DNA of 5,491 bases, from the NCBI GenBank assembly GCA_020635015.1, contig JACKAP010000049.1, forward strand, positions 1 to 5,491, written 5' to 3'. The stretch comes from Calditrichia bacterium (GTDB lineage: Bacteria; Calditrichota; Calditrichia; RBG-13-44-9; J075). Below are positions 5,063-5,491 of this stretch, piece after piece. A program made the translations under genes and the position numbers. The first letter of the stretch is position 1. Each line of letters opens with the position of its first letter. The notes beneath the pieces were generated by a model. That model searched no databases. It had not been told where the DNA came from and saw only the letters and a list, made by a program, of their open reading frames with translations.

Positions 5063-5491
5063 ATACCTTTTACCGGCGCTGATCGGGTTTCAGCTCCTGA
5101 TCATCCTCGGCATGTTGGGAAAAGCAATGTATCCCCTGCTGACCGGACAGGCTGTGGAACTGGCGGTGGTGGCCTACGATCCGCGCGATATTTTCCGCGG
5201 GAACTATGTCGCGCTCACCTACGACTTCAATGCGATCGATCTTTCCCAGGTGCCCAATGATATTCCGGAAGACTATGCCTGCAATTATGGCGATGTATTT
5301 TACGTGGAGCTGAAACAGGACGGCGACCTTTATAAAACCGCCGGAGTTTGGCAGTCTCCTCCCACCAATGGGGCACCGTTCATCAAGACCATCGCCGGGC
5401 ATAACTTCTTCAGCAGCGGCACCCTCTGGCTGAATGGGGGGATCGAGACCTACTTCACCGATCCGAAAAGCGCCCGCGAGCTGGAAGACGA
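5052..5491 (+). CDS. GDYXXLXY-domain protein, C-terminus cut off by window edge
   Basis: ATG 5052 opens a frame of 146 codons with no stop, running off the right edge; family members of roughly 170-190 residues suggest that a few dozen residues are missing. A single N-terminal membrane anchor or signal segment (about 7-23) is followed by an exported-looking domain. The signature is DPRDIFRG (43-50) then GNYVALTY (50-57), which matches GDYXXLXY except that Asn51 replaces Asp. A later GDVFYVEL strand (80-87) and ETYFTDP (132-138) fit the conserved C-terminal part. The gene overlaps the DUF2157 gene in another frame and has no clear ribosome binding site, so it is probably translated by coupling. 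The DUF2157/GDYXXLXY pairing is common in bacteria; the joint function is unknown. Confidence 0.92.
   Translation, partial: MRSKYLLPALIGFQLLIILGMLGKAMYPLLTGQAVELAVVAYDPRDIFRGNYVALTYDFNAIDLSQVPNDIPEDYACNYGDVFYVELKQDGDLYKTAGVWQSPPTNGAPFIKTIAGHNFFSSGTLWLNGGIETYFTDPKSARELED

Overview
This window looks like chromosomal DNA from a free-living bacterium of moderate, slightly GC-rich composition. The genes are GC-rich and the spacers AT-rich. The best guess is an uncultured lineage near the Bacteroidota/FCB assemblage. Two outer-membrane-type lipoprotein genes, one resembling a Bacteroidota family (DUF6567), and the style of the intergenic repeats suggest this. Several genes have clear AGGAG-type ribosome binding sites, which argues against a typical Bacteroides-like member. 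The placement is inference with low certainty.

Layout. The left two thirds is read on the minus strand, in transcription order: a full-length PolX-family DNA polymerase with a PHP nuclease domain (3370 to 1646), a 46-residue hydrophobic, cationic small protein (1379 to 1239), a DUF6567-like lipoprotein (1171 to 740), and a second, unrecognised lipoprotein (499 to 1) that runs off the left edge. The last one was found by translating the edge and is bounded by a strong Shine-Dalgarno and a lipobox. The right third is read on the plus strand: a polytopic DUF2157 membrane protein (3800 to 5062) overlapped by 11 bases by a GDYXXLXY-family gene (5052 to the right edge, truncated). These two families commonly occur as a pair and probably act together in the membrane, but their biochemical role is unknown.

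Spacers. The spacers hold most of the unusual content. There are two degenerate ~10-base periodic arrays, each just 3' of a minus-strand gene (651-704 and 1585-1628). A perfect heptamer array lies upstream of polX (3413-3468). A perfect 18-bp inverted repeat with a 2-base centre lies between the divergent genes (3605-3642). An octamer array lies across the translation start region of the DUF2157 gene (3754-3785), where it makes the start codon ambiguous and creates a possible 15-codon leader ORF.

No RNA gene, CRISPR array, transposase, phage gene or recognised defence system was seen. The coding content is mostly ordinary, and the second-look material is the clustering of four short-period repeat arrays at gene borders.
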